A stretch of DNA of 64,000 nt. It comes from CAWCPR01 sp963797475. Lineage in GTDB: Bacteria > Chloroflexota > Anaerolineae > Anaerolineales > UBA4823. The position numbers were made by a program, and so were the translations under genes. The notes beneath the pieces were generated by a model. The model ran no database searches, was not told the origin of the DNA, and saw only the letters and a program-made list of their open reading frames with translations. The stretch is from contig CAWCPR010000019.1 in the NCBI GenBank assembly GCA_963797475.1, positions 62,001-126,000 of the forward strand. Direction: 5' to 3'. Within the stretch, counting starts at the first letter, position 1; each line of letters opens with the position of its first letter. This document shows positions 47,670-57,439 of this stretch, one piece after another.

Positions 47670-48146
47670 ATGTCAAATCGTTCAGAACGTGCCCAGCGGC
47701 GGGCCGCCAAGCGCCGCAATCAACGGATCATCATTGTTTCGATCATTGTGCTGGCATTGATCGCAGTCGGCACGTTTGCTTTAGGGGTTTTCCCAGGAAA
47801 CAAGAGCAATACCACAACGCCTGAGGGATTGAAAATCGAGGACCTTACCGTTGGCAGCGGCCAGGAAGCCAAGTCTGGCGATACCGTCAGTGTAAATTAT
47901 ACCGGATGGCTTTCCGACGGGACAAAATTTGATTCATCCTTGGACCGTGGGCAGGCTTATGATTTTGTTTTAGGGAACGGCAATGTGATACAAGGCTGGG
48001 ATCAGGGAGTAGCCGGCATGAAAGTTGGTGGAAAGCGCAGGCTTACAATCCCACCCGATCTGGCCTACGGGGCAAACGGGTACCCCCCGGTCATCCCGCC
48101 CAATGCAACCCTCACCTTTGAAGTGGAATTAATGGCAATTAAATAA
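47670..48146 (+). CDS. FKBP-type peptidyl-prolyl isomerase, membrane anchored
   Basis: This 158-residue protein has a basic N-terminus (RAAKRRNQR), one hydrophobic helix (residues about 22-44) and an exported FKBP domain. Domain signatures are GDTVSVNYTGWLSDGTKFDSS, VIQGWDQGVAGMKVGGKRR and PPDLAYGANG. It should speed prolyl isomerisation in extracytoplasmic proteins, possibly including the large secreted peptidase encoded 12 bp upstream. AGGAG precedes the ATG. Confidence 0.93.
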   Translation: MSNRSERAQRRAAKRRNQRIIIVSIIVLALIAVGTFALGVFPGNKSNTTTPEGLKIEDLTVGSGQEAKSGDTVSVNYTGWLSDGTKFDSSLDRGQAYDFVLGNGNVIQGWDQGVAGMKVGGKRRLTIPPDLAYGANGYPPVIPPNATLTFEVELMAIK

Positions 48147-48149
48147 CGA

Positions 48150-48194
48150 GGTTATGTTGTTTTTTAGCGCACAATTCCAAAAAACAACATAACC
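48150..48194. terminator. Bidirectional terminator between convergent genes
   Basis: GGTTATGTTGTTTTTT (48150-48165) and its exact complement at 48179-48194 form a perfect 16-bp stem with a 13-base loop. The stem ends in T runs and A runs that serve both strands, between the plus-strand FKBP and minus-strand aminotransferase genes. Confidence 0.75.
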
Positions 48195-48210
48195 CTATCC
48201 TTCAATACGC

Positions 48211-49446
48211 TCAGGCTGGCAGCGGCTCGCTTACGATCTCTCCGAGAGTCTGGCCCAACCTGGCGATGCCTTCACGAATATTCTCGGGTGTAGCATTCGA
48301 GAAATTAAGACGCATCGTATTACGCCCGCCGCCATTTGGAAAGAACGGTTCCCCAGGAACGAATGCAACTTTACGTTGGATGGCCGATTTCAATACTTCT
48401 CGAGTATTGTAGGCTTCGGGCATTATACCCCACAGGAACAGGCCGCCTGCAGGCCGCGTCCACGTCACTGAAGGTGGAAAAAATTCTCTCATTGCGGAAA
48501 GCATAATATCTCGGCGTTCCCGATAGACTTTACGGATCAGTTTTATATGCTCATCCAGGAAACCACCCCTACCGGTCTCATGTGCCAACATCTGGATGAA
48601 TGAGGAGGTGTGCAGATCCGCTCCTTGTTTAGCCTGTACCAGTTTTTGGATCACCTCAGGAGGCGCGACAACCCAGGCCAGCCGCAAGCCTGGCGCCAGG
48701 ATTTTTGAAAAGGTGCTCAGGTAAATCACGTTGCCCTTGTAGCACAAATCGCAATCGCTGCGCGAATTGCTATCCAGGACAACGACCGGGGGGAGATGAT
48801 CTCCTTCGTAACGAAGCTGTCCATAAGGGTCGTCTTCGATGATTGGGATTCCATAACGATCCGCCAGCTCGACCAGGATCTTTCGTCGTTCCAACGATAA
48901 GGTAACCCCTGTAGGATTTTGAAAATTCGGCAAGACATAGATGAATTTAGGGCCACAGCGTAAGGCTTGCTCCATAGCTTCAGGCTCCATCCCATCCTGA
49001 TCGATTGGAACCCCGACGTATTCCGCTCCGTAAGCATTCCAGGCTTGCAGCGCACCTAGATAGGTGGGCGACTCGACCAGGATACGATCTCCCGGATTGA
49101 TGAAGATTTTTCCGATGAGGTCAAGCGCCTGCTGCGATCCGGAAGTGATCAAGATATTTTCTGACGAGATATTCAGGCCGTAACGTTCGGAGTGCCGGGC
49201 GATCATCTCCCTGAGGGGGACATAGCCTTCCGTTGTACTGTATTGCAACGACTGGGAGCTGAAGTCTCTCAGTACCTTATTGGCAGCAGCGATGAATGCT
49301 TCCACCGGGAAAACATCCGGAGCCGGGAGACCACCGGCAAAGGAAATGATCTCAGGGCTTTCGGTTAGTTTAAGAAGCTCCCGGATTGCCGAACTGGTCA
49401 TGCGTTGTGTTCGTTGGGCGTAACGGTGATCCCAAAGTGTTTGCAT
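48211..49446 (-). CDS. LysN-like PLP aminotransferase
   Basis: This class I/II aminotransferase of about 411 residues closely follows Thermus LysN (2-aminoadipate aminotransferase) in its motifs as I remember them: TIRELLKLT-like start (SSAIRELLKLTESPEIISF), FAGGLPAPDVFP, TTEGYVPLREM, ITSGSQQALDLIGK, PNFQNPTG, STFSKILAPGLRLAW (PLP Lys) and VQAKQGADLHTS. The start at ATG 49446 is preferred because AGGAG lies six bases before it. An upstream ATG at 49452 abuts the AGGAG. It is 23 bp behind the glyA-gcvT stop on the same strand. Together with the 0.9-5.2 kb cluster it supports alpha-aminoadipate lysine synthesis; transamination of other 2-oxo acids is possible. Confidence 0.82.
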   Translation of the reverse strand: MQTLWDHRYAQRTQRMTSSAIRELLKLTESPEIISFAGGLPAPDVFPVEAFIAAANKVLRDFSSQSLQYSTTEGYVPLREMIARHSERYGLNISSENILITSGSQQALDLIGKIFINPGDRILVESPTYLGALQAWNAYGAEYVGVPIDQDGMEPEAMEQALRCGPKFIYVLPNFQNPTGVTLSLERRKILVELADRYGIPIIEDDPYGQLRYEGDHLPPVVVLDSNSRSDCDLCYKGNVIYLSTFSKILAPGLRLAWVVAPPEVIQKLVQAKQGADLHTSSFIQMLAHETGRGGFLDEHIKLIRKVYRERRDIMLSAMREFFPPSVTWTRPAGGLFLWGIMPEAYNTREVLKSAIQRKVAFVPGEPFFPNGGGRNTMRLNFSNATPENIREGIARLGQTLGEIVSEPLPA

Positions 49447-49469
49447 TCTCATCTCCTGGTATTTCAGGA

Positions 49470-52400
49470 TTATTTCGGGAACCGTGTAACCACCATGGCC
49501 GTGCCGGGCAAGACCGTTCGGTCTCCCACTTGCAGCTCCGCTGGCGCTTTACCAGCTTTTTCCGCTGCATTCTGATAAATCGAAAATTGGGTTCCCTGCT
49601 CTGAACTCTTTAGATCCACGAACGCCTGTCCTGTGAGGAAACCTTCCTGGTCAATAGCGCAACTGGTCACCCAGCCGACTACTTTACCTCGTTTGTCGAT
49701 CACCGGATCATTGCTGTGGGCCATGCGAACGCCTTTTTCGGTAAAGCGGAAGCGGACGACAACTCCGGAACGAGTTTCTTCCTTCTCAAGGAACGCATCT
49801 CGACCGATGAACCAGGGTTTGTAGGTCTTCACATAGGATCCAAAGCCAGCTTCCGCGACCCCCAAATTCCTTTCGCCTCCCATCTCGTGGCCGTAAAGCG
49901 GCAGCCCGGCTTCAGTGCGCAGGGAGTTGCGCGCCCCAGGCCTACCGGTTTGATCCCAAAGGGCTCGCCAGCCTTCAATACAGCTTTGAAGAATTCGGCA
50001 GCGCGGTCCGGGTGAACAAAGAGCTCAAAAGCCATCTTCTCACCGGTGTACCCGGTGCGCGACACGATAAGATCGAAGTCGCCCACGGTCGCATCGCATA
50101 ACTGGGTTCGCTTCAATCTCATAATGCTTTTTCGAGTTACTGGATCAACGCCTATGGATAAGAGAATATCTCGCGAGCGCGGTCCCTGCAACGCAATATC
50201 CACGCGCATATCTTTCCCTTCTTTAGGATCCCTGAGATTGCGTAAGACAACGTTGCGGCCATATGCTCGAGCCCAAGGCCGGTTTCGATCCACACAGGCC
50301 TGCCCATCTTTTACGGCATTCAACCAGGTCCAATCCTTATCGTCATTTGAAGCATTAACGACAACCAGGAATTTCTCCTGGTCGCGGTGGTAAACGAGCA
50401 GATCGTCGATCACATTCGCGTCCGGGTCCATCAGATGAGTGTAGCAAGATTCGCCGACTTCCAGGCCGCTGATGTCGTTGCCGACCAGAGAGTCGAGGAA
50501 CATCGCTGCATCCGGTCCCTCAGCCTGGTAAACACCCATATGGGCGACATCGAACAAACCGGCTGCTTGACGAACCGCGAGATGCTCTTCCACAACCGAA
50601 GAATACCAGACCGGCATTTCCCAACCCGCAAATGGGATGATTTTTGCTCCCAGCTCACGATGAGTTTCGTAGATTGGCGTTCGCCGTAACCCAGATTCGA
50701 GTTCGTTCCAGGTAAATTCAGGTAAAGGCGCCTGGCGTGACTTGATTTGATCGATTCCGATAAAATAAGGCTTCCTCGCCCAGACCGGGTCGCCGTCAGC
50801 CAGGACTGCCTGCTCCATAGTATTCTCTCGCACCCACACAGGGCCGGGGATTTTCCTAAGCAGGTCTTCGTCAAAGGCGACGAAACCATCCGAAAGGTCT
50901 CTAAGCCAGGACGCAGCCAGTCCGGACCGCTCGCTTGCAACGGACAGGCGGTATTGATAAGGCGCGATCGCGGTCAGAACGCCATCTACAAATCCTTGCG
51001 GTGTCACAATCTGGGTCACCTGACTTTCACCCAACCCTAACGCTTCCACATCGCTGGACACCGCGAAATTTAAGAATTCTCGGACTCTCGCCCCACCCAG
51101 ATCGAACAATACCCAATCGTTATCTCCTGAACGGTCATCGCTGTAGTAAAAATGTGGATATCCGTGTTTGCCAAAATGCATGTCCGTTGCAGCGCGATCA
51201 GCTAAATCCCTCACGCGTAGCTTTGTGTCCTCCAATACGGTGAAGTCTACTTTTGCCCGGCGCATTGCGCCTTTTTTCCCTTCCAGGCTGAACGGGGTGG
51301 TCGCTTTCAACAAATCGGAGATAAGATCGGCCAGTTGTACCGAATCCGATTCCTTGAAACCACGCTGGGTGATCCAGGTGGTTCCCATGCGGATACCGGA
51401 CGGGTCTACTGCCGATTTATCCCCGGGGATTGTATTTCGGTTTACGACAATCCCGGCGATATCCAGGATTCGAGCGGCTTGATCTCCAGACAAACTCACC
51501 CCATCCGGCCCAACGACCGAGCTGCAGTCCAGGTTCATTAAGTGGGTATCTGTCCCCCCAAAAGGTATCCGGAAACCGTTCTCTTTTAATCGATCTGTAA
51601 ATACCACGCAATTTTTTACTATCTGCTGTTGGAGATTCTTGAACTGCTCCGTTTTATCTAATTTGAAGGTTAAAGCCATCGCCGCAAATACATTCACATG
51701 CGGACCTCCCTGTTCACCAGGGAAATACAGCATGATCGATCTTCTTTGCCAGCCCAGAATCGGTTGTCAAAATACAAGCGCCCCGCGGGCCGCACAGAGA
51801 TTTATGGGTGGTAAATGTGATCACATCCGCATAACCGATAGGAGATGGATACATACCGGAGACAACCAGCCCTGCAACGTGAGCGATATCCGCAAACAGG
51901 TACGCGCCAACCGATTTGGCGATCTCTTTAAACTTTGCCCAATCTACCGCCCATGGATAGGAAGAATATCCGGCGATGATGAACTTTGGCTTGTGCTGCT
52001 GCGCCAGATCCGCGATAGCAGCGTAATCGATCTGCTCTGTGACGGGGTCAACAACATAATGCACGGCGTTATAAAATTTTCCAGAGCGGTTTACAGAAGA
52101 CCCGTGCGTCAGATGACCTCCATGCAGCAAGCTCATCCCCATAATCGTCTCACCTGGCTGGACCAGCGCATGATAGACCGCGTTGTTGGCTGGAGCTCCG
52201 GATAGAGCCTGCACGTTGACAAATATCTCATCGGCGGAAAAACCATTGGTCGCAAATAGCTCCGCACAGCGTCGACGCGCCAGGGCTTCAATGGTATCCG
52301 CATATTCCACCCCCTTATAATAGCGCGGATCGGAATAACGCCTGTAATACGCCAGGCGAGTGTCATAATCAAGGATCTGATTTTCGGTAAGCAGCCGTGT

Positions 52401-52595
52401 CTCTTCGTCCGGGTAACCTTCTGCGTAAACATTTTGAAGCGCTGAAGATAATGCTTCACGGACTGACAATGGAGCCTGGCTTTCACTTGGAATCAGGATC
52501 AATTTCCGCGCTTGCCGCTCAGCTTCCAACTGGGTGAGCTCATAGACATCTGCATCTAAATCGGACAACGCGCCTCGAAACAAAAAATCGCTCAT
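49470..52595 (-). CDS. glyA-gcvT: SHMT-GcvT fusion protein, frame broken twice
   Basis: Residues about 1-470 are serine hydroxymethyltransferase (GYPDEETRLL-type region, LLHGGHLTHGS, PLP Lys in TFTTHKSLCGPRGA). A middle part of about 150 residues (LFDLGGARVREFLNFAV, TPQGFVDGVL) looks like a degenerate GcvT/YgfZ-like domain. The C-terminal part is a full GcvT (ELGAKIIPFAGWEMPVWY, LFDVAHMGVYQAEGP, LIVSRTGYTGE, GSYVKTYKPWFIG). Frames break at about 51720-51725 (one base too many in TTTCCC) and 49934-49937 (one G too few). After correction the protein has 1041 residues. It would join serine/glycine interconversion with the missing T step of glycine cleavage. ATG 52595 has AGGAG six bases upstream. 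Confidence 0.9.
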
Positions 52596-53047
52596 TCTCA
52601 TCTCCTCAGAGTTAGCATTCTGCGCCACAATAGGCAAATTCATTTTTTATTCATCCCGGTAAACCTGATGGATCTTACAGGTTACAAAGAAATGTGAACT
52701 TATTTGATTTTAGTATCGCTAAGAGTATGGGTCAAGTGACGAATAGCATAACCCTATTTTGATGAACCTCTTTTCATCATAATGCGTGGTGCGCCACAGG
52801 CGCCTGACCCTTATCATTGGTAAATCTTGAATAACAAAACACAGCGCGGCGTCAAGCTTCCTATCGTTGAAAATAACAATCTTCGGTTATCAAGCTCCAA
52901 ATAATGCTACAATTATTAGGGGACGATATACATAAAAAAGTGTCAACATGGTTTCATGCGCCAATTCGTAATGGGTGTAAATATCTCCATTATACAATCG
53001 GCTTCCCATTACGTGATCGAATCCAAAGAATTGTGGGGATTTAGTAA
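52596..53047. promoter_or_regulatory. Divergent intergenic region between glyA-gcvT and the two-component operon
   Basis: This 452-bp gap contains the in-frame upstream extension of the glyA-gcvT frame (to 52643), one copy of the 60-bp repeat (52753-52812) and a TACAAT -10-like element (52908-52913, plus strand) with no good -35 box. No glycine riboswitch is visible in front of glyA-gcvT. Confidence 0.4.
52753..52812 (-). repeat. 60-bp dispersed repeat, copy A
   Basis: Read on the minus strand this 60-bp block matches 59970-60029 (plus strand) at about 54 of 60 positions. Its core GTGGCGCACCAC and GATGAAAAGAGGTTCATC can form hairpins; the second is perfect here (GATGAA/TTCATC). It lies in the intergenic region. 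Confidence 0.85.
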
Positions 53048-53755
53048 ATGGCCAAACATATCTTGCTCGTCGATGACGATGCCCTCCTCAGGCGCAGCCT
53101 TTCTTTCAATCTAGAACAAAATGGCTACCGGGTCAGTACTGCTGGTAACGCCGAAGATGCTCTTGCTCTTGCCCGCCGGGATCAACCAGACCTGATCTTG
53201 TTGGATATCGGTCTACCGGGTATGGATGGGCTGGATGCCTTGCGTTATATCCAGGAAAAAATTGGAGCCCCGGTTATTTTCTTGACCGCCAGACGCCGCG
53301 AGCTGGATGAGGTATTGGGACTGGAGCTCGGAGCGGACGACTATATCACCAAACCGTTTAATCTGGATATCGTACTTGCACACATAAAGGCTGTTTTGAG
53401 ACGCTTCCAGCATCAGCAAACGCCAGAAAATGAGCCGGCGCCATTAAACATCGGGGATATCATGATCGATCCAGGCGCACATACCGTCACGATTAATGGC
53501 CACCCTGTTGAGCTCACCCCGAGAGAGTTCGACTTGCTGTACACGCTCGCACTGGACGCTGGAAATGTGGTATCGGTAGATGAATTATTAGGTCGGGTGT
53601 GGGGAGCAGAATTTGTCGGCGAGCCTCAGGTCGTTTATGTGCATATCCGCTGGCTACGAGAGAAAATAGAACAGGATCCGAATCAGCCCCAACGCATCTT
53701 GACGATGCGAGGGGTAGGATATAAACTCGAGCCTCAACCGGGGATGTCTAATTGA
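53048..53755 (+). CDS. OmpR-family response regulator
   Basis: This 235-residue regulator has a receiver domain (LLVDDDALLR, phospho-Asp in DLILLDIGLPGMDG, FLTAR, KPF with the conserved Lys in ITKPFN) and a C-terminal winged helix (VELTPREFDLLYTLA, VYVHIRWLREKIE). It is a DNA-binding transcription factor paired with the kinase gene that follows (TGATG overlap). GGGGAT seven bases upstream supports the start. The target genes are unknown. Confidence 0.95.
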   Translation: MAKHILLVDDDALLRRSLSFNLEQNGYRVSTAGNAEDALALARRDQPDLILLDIGLPGMDGLDALRYIQEKIGAPVIFLTARRRELDEVLGLELGADDYITKPFNLDIVLAHIKAVLRRFQHQQTPENEPAPLNIGDIMIDPGAHTVTINGHPVELTPREFDLLYTLALDAGNVVSVDELLGRVWGAEFVGEPQVVYVHIRWLREKIEQDPNQPQRILTMRGVGYKLEPQPGMSN

Positions 53756-55194
53756 TGCTCAAGTCGCTTCGAAATCGCCTCATCCTCAGCCATATCTTGC
53801 CTTTATTTATCATTATCCCAATTATGGGGATAGTTTTAATTTACGTGCTTGAAAACCAGTTTTTACTCCCGAACCTCACAAGGACAGTCACCGGTGAGGC
53901 GGCCTTGCTCGCCGAAATCACACGCGAGCAAATCGAAATCTGGAATGAACCCCAAATCGCTCAACACCTTCTAGACCGCATTGGCTCGAACCTGCGTACT
54001 CGAGTCATGTTTCTCACTCCGGATGGGCGCTTGTTGGCGTCCAATGACCCGTCCGACCTGGATTTGCTGAACCAGGTGATACCGGTGCCCGGTTTTTCAG
54101 AAGCAGTCAATGGAAAGACCAGCACCCGCACCGATTATTACAGCAGGAGCTTGCACGCCGAGGTAATCGACGTCCTCGCTCCCGTTGTCAACTCCCAGGA
54201 TCAATTGGTTGGGGTCATACGCATGACGTATTTATATGCAACCGTAGCAGAGGAATTCATCCAACTACAATATTTGATTGGAGCCATCCTTATCATCGGT
54301 CTGCTGATTGGGGCTGCCTTAGGCTCTCTCTTGGCCTTGAATTTAAGCGGACCAATTCATCAGGTAACCCAGGCTGTTTTCGACCTGGCCAGCGGCAAGC
54401 AAACGGAGAAACTCGAAGAACAAGGGCCAGATGACATTAAAATGCTGATCCATGCAATTAACGTTTTCCTGGATCGCCTCCATAATCTGGAACAATCCAG
54501 GCGGCAGCTGCTTGCAAATTTAGTCCATGAGATCGGCCGCCCCTTAGGGGCATTACGTTCTGCGATACAAGCCTTGATACAAGGCGCCAGCCGAGATCCC
54601 AAACTGCAAGCAGAGCTGTTGGAAGGCATGGACGGTGAAGCAGCACGGCTACAAAATCTGTTGGAAGACCTGGCTCATTTGCATGATCAGGTGCTTGGGA
54701 CTTTAGAATTAAACCGCCAGCCAATTAAGCTTGACGAGTGGATTCCCGCTGTACTACGAACCTGGCAGGCTGCAGCCGGGAAGAAACATATCCATTGGGA
54801 ATTGGATCTCTCCCAAAACATGCCTGAAATCCAGGCAGATCCTAACCGGCTTGCGCAAGCTATCGGCAATCTGGTAAGTAATGCTATTAAATTCACCCCT
54901 ACGAACGGGAAGATCAAAATATCAACCGGGATTTCAGGCGGTGAGGTTTGGATCCAGGTATCCGACAGTGGGCCGGGCATCCCAATTGAAGAACTGGAGA
55001 AAATATTTAAACCATTCTATCGTGGCAATCAGGGACGGAGATTCCCACAAGGTATGGGATTGGGATTGACAATTGCCCACGATTTAGTCGCTGCGCACAA
55101 CGGACATCTGGAGGTCGAAAGCACGCGCGGCCTGGGAAGCAAGTTCACCATTTGGCTCCCCATTGAATTGCCCTCTTTGGTTTCAGTTAAATGA
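53755..55194 (+). CDS. Membrane sensor histidine kinase
   Basis: ATG 53755 (overlapping the regulator stop as TGATG) gives 479 residues. An N-terminal helix, an extracytoplasmic sensor region of about 130 residues and a second helix (IGAILIIGLLIGAALGSLLAL) are followed by HAMP (NLSGPIHQVTQAV), the phosphoacceptor helix (LANLVHEIGRPLGALRSAI) and the HATPase domain (N box IGNLVSNAIKF, G1 DSGPGI, G2 GMGLGLTIA). It should phosphorylate the OmpR-type regulator upstream. The signal is unknown. Confidence 0.93.
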   Translation: MLKSLRNRLILSHILPLFIIIPIMGIVLIYVLENQFLLPNLTRTVTGEAALLAEITREQIEIWNEPQIAQHLLDRIGSNLRTRVMFLTPDGRLLASNDPSDLDLLNQVIPVPGFSEAVNGKTSTRTDYYSRSLHAEVIDVLAPVVNSQDQLVGVIRMTYLYATVAEEFIQLQYLIGAILIIGLLIGAALGSLLALNLSGPIHQVTQAVFDLASGKQTEKLEEQGPDDIKMLIHAINVFLDRLHNLEQSRRQLLANLVHEIGRPLGALRSAIQALIQGASRDPKLQAELLEGMDGEAARLQNLLEDLAHLHDQVLGTLELNRQPIKLDEWIPAVLRTWQAAAGKKHIHWELDLSQNMPEIQADPNRLAQAIGNLVSNAIKFTPTNGKIKISTGISGGEVWIQVSDSGPGIPIEELEKIFKPFYRGNQGRRFPQGMGLGLTIAHDLVAAHNGHLEVESTRGLGSKFTIWLPIELPSLVSVK

Positions 55195-55279
55195 AGCCAT
55201 CAGGGCTTCTCCCGAAAATACATGATGATATAATTTTTACGATTTATCCCACTGTCATGTAAATCGTGGATTTATTCAA

Positions 55280-55957
55280 ATGGTTGCTCCTAAGAACGGC
55301 GCCGAATTAATACCTGAGTCGACTGGAAAAGTTGCCGCCGGAAGACCTGCTCAAAAGCAGATTTCTACCGTCACGATTTCCCGTCAGATGGGCAGCCAGG
55401 GCTATGAAGTCGCGCATGCCGTTGCCAAAGCATTGGATTTCAAGTTGATTTGGAGGGAATTGATCAACCAGGCGGCTTTGAGAGCTGGTACACCTGAAGT
55501 CGCCTTGGCGACAATTGATGAGTTCGGTCTTTTAGGCCTTACCCCCTCTCCTAAAGATTCCAAAGTTTACTTGAAGGCCCTTCGAAAGGTCATGGTTGAG
55601 CTCTCAAAACAAGGGAAATTTGTAATCGTGGGTCGTGCTGGTCAGGTTATCCTTCAAAACCACCCGGATGTAATCCACATTCGTATCATCGCGTCTGAGC
55701 GTGTCCGCGCCGAACGAATTGCTGTCATCCATGATATTTCTACCGAAAATGCTCTGGCGCAAATTCAAACCAGTGATAACCACCGTCGAAAGTTCTTAAA
55801 ACAGTTTTATCATGTGGATTGGGACGATCCCGGGCTTTATGACCTGGTTATTAATACGGACCGCTTCACCATCGATGTTGCCGCGAAGCTGATAATCTCC
55901 GCTCTCTCAGATCTCCCCGAAAATCTTTCCAAGCAATCCAGCCTTTCAGGAGAGTAA
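55280..55957 (+). CDS. Cytidylate-kinase-like protein
   Basis: This 225-residue protein has an N-terminal SRQMGSQGYEVAHAVAKAL segment where classical kinases carry a P-loop (here the GxxGxGK pattern is replaced by GSQGYEV), then a nucleotide-monophosphate-kinase-like layout with IVGRAGQVILQNHPDVIHI and RVRAERIAV. It matches the cytidylate-kinase-like family (PF13189-type), whose biochemical role is generally unassigned. It is the first gene of a tight operon with a nuclease-fold protein and hpt. A TATAAT-like -10 sits about 45 bp upstream. Confidence 0.8.
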   Translation: MVAPKNGAELIPESTGKVAAGRPAQKQISTVTISRQMGSQGYEVAHAVAKALDFKLIWRELINQAALRAGTPEVALATIDEFGLLGLTPSPKDSKVYLKALRKVMVELSKQGKFVIVGRAGQVILQNHPDVIHIRIIASERVRAERIAVIHDISTENALAQIQTSDNHRRKFLKQFYHVDWDDPGLYDLVINTDRFTIDVAAKLIISALSDLPENLSKQSSLSGE

Positions 55958-55959
55958 CA

Positions 55960-56343
55960 TTGAGCCCAGGTAAAACCAAGGCAAAGAAATTTTCTCACCC
56001 CGCTGAAAAAATATTCTCCGAAATACTTGATTTTTATGGTATCGAATGGAAATACGAACCTGACACCTTTCCGTTGGAATGGGACGAAAAGGGAAATATT
56101 ACTGAAGCTTTTGCGCCTGATTTTTATTTACCCCAACAAAACCTGTATATCGAATTAACCACCTTGCGTCCCAAACTTTCTACTCATAAGAATTGGAAGA
56201 TAAGGCGGATGAAAGAACTTTATCCCGATATCAACATAAAATTGTATAAACGAAGGGAGATGCGCGATTTAATGGTCAAATATGGCCTTTTTAAAGAAGC
56301 GCAGAGCATTCAGGGAACAAAGGCCCAGAGGAGAGATCTATGA
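55960..56343 (+). CDS. Small PD-(D/E)XK-like protein
   Basis: TTG 55960 is supported by AGGAG eight bases upstream, giving 127 residues. The core FAPDFYLPQQNLYIELTTLR has the D...E-x-T pattern of the PD-(D/E)XK nuclease fold, and is followed by a basic stretch (KNWKIRRMKELYPDINIKLY). The canonical catalytic Lys is not where expected (Thr instead), so activity is uncertain. It overlaps hpt (ATGA). I recall the same small protein next to hpt in other bacteria but cannot verify it here. Confidence 0.6.
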   Translation: MSPGKTKAKKFSHPAEKIFSEILDFYGIEWKYEPDTFPLEWDEKGNITEAFAPDFYLPQQNLYIELTTLRPKLSTHKNWKIRRMKELYPDINIKLYKRREMRDLMVKYGLFKEAQSIQGTKAQRRDL

Positions 56344-56918
56344 GCCGGCAAATATTAAGTGCAGACAAAGCGTTAAGTCTGGGAGTGAGTGAGATTTTAT
56401 TTTCAGAAGAATTAATTCAAAAGCGTGTTAAGGAAATGGGTGAGGCGATCTCAAATGATTATTCAGGACTAAATCCGATATTCGTAGGTGTCCTCAAAGG
56501 CGTTTTCTTTTTTATGGCGGACTTGCTTCGGGCGATTAAAATTCCGGTGGAGGTTGATTTCATCGCCGTATCCAGTTATTCGCAAGAATCACGCCAGAAG
56601 GGCTTTGTCCGCCTGGTAAAAGACCTGGAAATACCGATCACAGAAAGACATGTATTGTTTGTAGAAGATGTCATCGACACTGGGTTAACGATAAATTATT
56701 TGCTGAAGAATTTGCGCGCCCGCCAACCCGCAAGTTTAGAAGTTTGTACACTTTTCAATAAAGTCGAACACCGGTTGATCGATGTCCCTATCCGATATAA
56801 AGGGTTCGATTTGCCCGACCGCTTCGTAGTGGGATATGGTCTGGATTATCGCGAACAGTACCGCAATTTACCATTTGTGGGGTTATTAGATCCCGATGTC
56901 ATTAATGACAACACGTAA
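56340..56918 (+). CDS. hpt: Hypoxanthine phosphoribosyltransferase
   Basis: This 192-residue enzyme should convert hypoxanthine/guanine and PRPP to nucleotides in purine salvage. It shows VGVLKGVFFFMADLLRAI, the loop region VDFIAVSSYSQES, the PRPP-binding LFVEDVIDTGLTINYLL and the base-binding DRFVVGYGLDYREQYRNLPFVG. Its ATG overlaps the upstream stop, so it is translationally coupled to the nuclease-fold gene. Confidence 0.93.
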   Translation: MSRQILSADKALSLGVSEILFSEELIQKRVKEMGEAISNDYSGLNPIFVGVLKGVFFFMADLLRAIKIPVEVDFIAVSSYSQESRQKGFVRLVKDLEIPITERHVLFVEDVIDTGLTINYLLKNLRARQPASLEVCTLFNKVEHRLIDVPIRYKGFDLPDRFVVGYGLDYREQYRNLPFVGLLDPDVINDNT

Positions 56919-57004
56919 ATTTTAGGCTCTTTGCTGCTGGCTGCCAGAAATTGAGGATGAAGCAGGCTGAGTTCTTTTAATATTTGGGTTTCCTGAATGC
57001 CGAT

Positions 57005-57439
57005 TTAAATTAAAAAAGTAGGGGTTCCAAGTAACCTTCCTGCGACCGCTCGTTCCTTCAGATTATCGACCAATTTCGTAAAATACAGTTGCTTTCGCAA
57101 TGCATCTACAAGTATTGGCTTGACCTGTTGGATCTCTCTTTGCTCCACTTTCAATTGAAATGCATTCGTCCATTTATAAATAATTGGACTCTTACAGTTT
57201 CATTTTGAAAGGCTCACAGCATCGAGAGTGCTTTGGCTTTGTCTGTATCTCTGTAGCACCAAGTGGTTTTTCACCACACTGTAAGCCCACAGATCTTCTG
57301 ACTCACGCCTCTGCTTCGATGAGAAGCATTCCAATTTCTCGGAACTCCCTACGCCATTAGTATAGACAATTTTGTAAGGATTGTCAAGAATGATTCTTGT
57401 TTTCTTCGAAAACTTTAAGGTTTCGGTGAAATTCTGCAC
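57005..57439 (-). pseudogene. Possible degenerate gene remnant
   Basis: On the minus strand one frame runs from 57439 through a TGA at 57202-57200 and on to TAA at 57007-57005 (145 codons). The second half (VKPILVDALRKQLYFTKLVD, then RAVAGRLLGT) looks protein-like, but I recognise no family. The whole 56919-57581 gap holds nothing else I can support except CAAGAATGATTCTTG, a perfect 7-bp dyad at about 57387-57401, and a TATAAT at 57515-57520 before the next gene. The call is weak. Confidence 0.25.
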
